From NCBI GenBank assembly GCA_021788565.1, contig JAJYKO010000241.1:1-5131 (forward strand): DNA of 5,131 nucleotides, in the 5' to 3' direction. Positions 5,105 to 5,131 of this stretch are shown in pieces (position 1 is the first letter of the stretch; the number at the start of each line of letters is the position of its first letter). Source of the DNA: Chloroflexota bacterium (lineage in GTDB: Bacteria; Chloroflexota; UBA6077). A program made the translations under genes and the position numbers. The notes beneath the pieces are model-generated. The model worked only from the letters and a program-made list of their open reading frames with translations. It ran no database searches and was not told the origin of the DNA.

Positions 5105-5131
5105 GGCCAATCTTCCAGGGGGCTAGGGCTT

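Overview
This is a GC-rich (roughly 60% or more) bacterial chromosomal segment with five protein genes in two convergent blocks. No rRNA, tRNA, CRISPR array or transposase gene is visible. There is no gene-free stretch longer than 300 bases; the longest are the two ends of the divergence/convergence layout (about 130 bases at 1586-1718 and about 160 bases at 4970-5131). The organism cannot be fixed from sequence alone. A CaiB-type CoA-transferase beside an HMG-CoA-lyase-like enzyme, orphan ornithine-cyclodeaminase and D-2-hydroxyacid-dehydrogenase genes, GTG/TTG starts with strong Shine-Dalgarno sites, and non-coding inverted repeats built of short G-rich units together suggest an environmental bacterium. 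Chloroflexota (Dehalococcoidia/SAR202-like) is my best guess, at moderate to low confidence.

Layout. Positions 1-566 (+) hold the C-terminal two thirds or so of an ornithine cyclodeaminase/mu-crystallin-family enzyme that begins outside the window. Positions 662-1585 (+) encode a six-helix YihY/BrkB-family inner-membrane protein. A 26-bp perfect inverted repeat (1615-1677) sits between the convergent blocks. On the minus strand, read from right to left, come a family III CoA-transferase (4969-3734), an HMG-CoA-lyase-like aldolase (3646-2708) and a D-2-hydroxyacid dehydrogenase (2687-1719). Gaps are 87 bp, filled by a second inverted repeat at 3661-3731, and 20 bp.

How the genes may work together. 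The minus-strand trio looks like a small catabolic operon. The CoA-transferase would activate a (hydroxy)carboxylic acid to its CoA thioester. The lyase would split that 3-hydroxyacyl-CoA-type substrate into an acyl-CoA and a keto acid. The NAD-linked dehydrogenase would interconvert a 2-keto acid and a D-2-hydroxy acid. The first two genes recall the Chloroflexus pair for (R)-citramalate activation and cleavage, and also the HMG/glutarate CoA-transferase plus HMG-CoA lyase route. The substrate cannot be decided from sequence. The lyase has Gln where the characterised human enzyme has Glu72, which suggests a divergent substrate.

The most unusual non-coding signals are the two inverted repeats. 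Both have arms made of degenerate short tandem units (7-mers in one, 8-9-mers in the other) and loops of about 10 bases. One arm of the second is a textbook five-tract G-quadruplex motif. I found no evidence of a wholly new defence or mobile system here.
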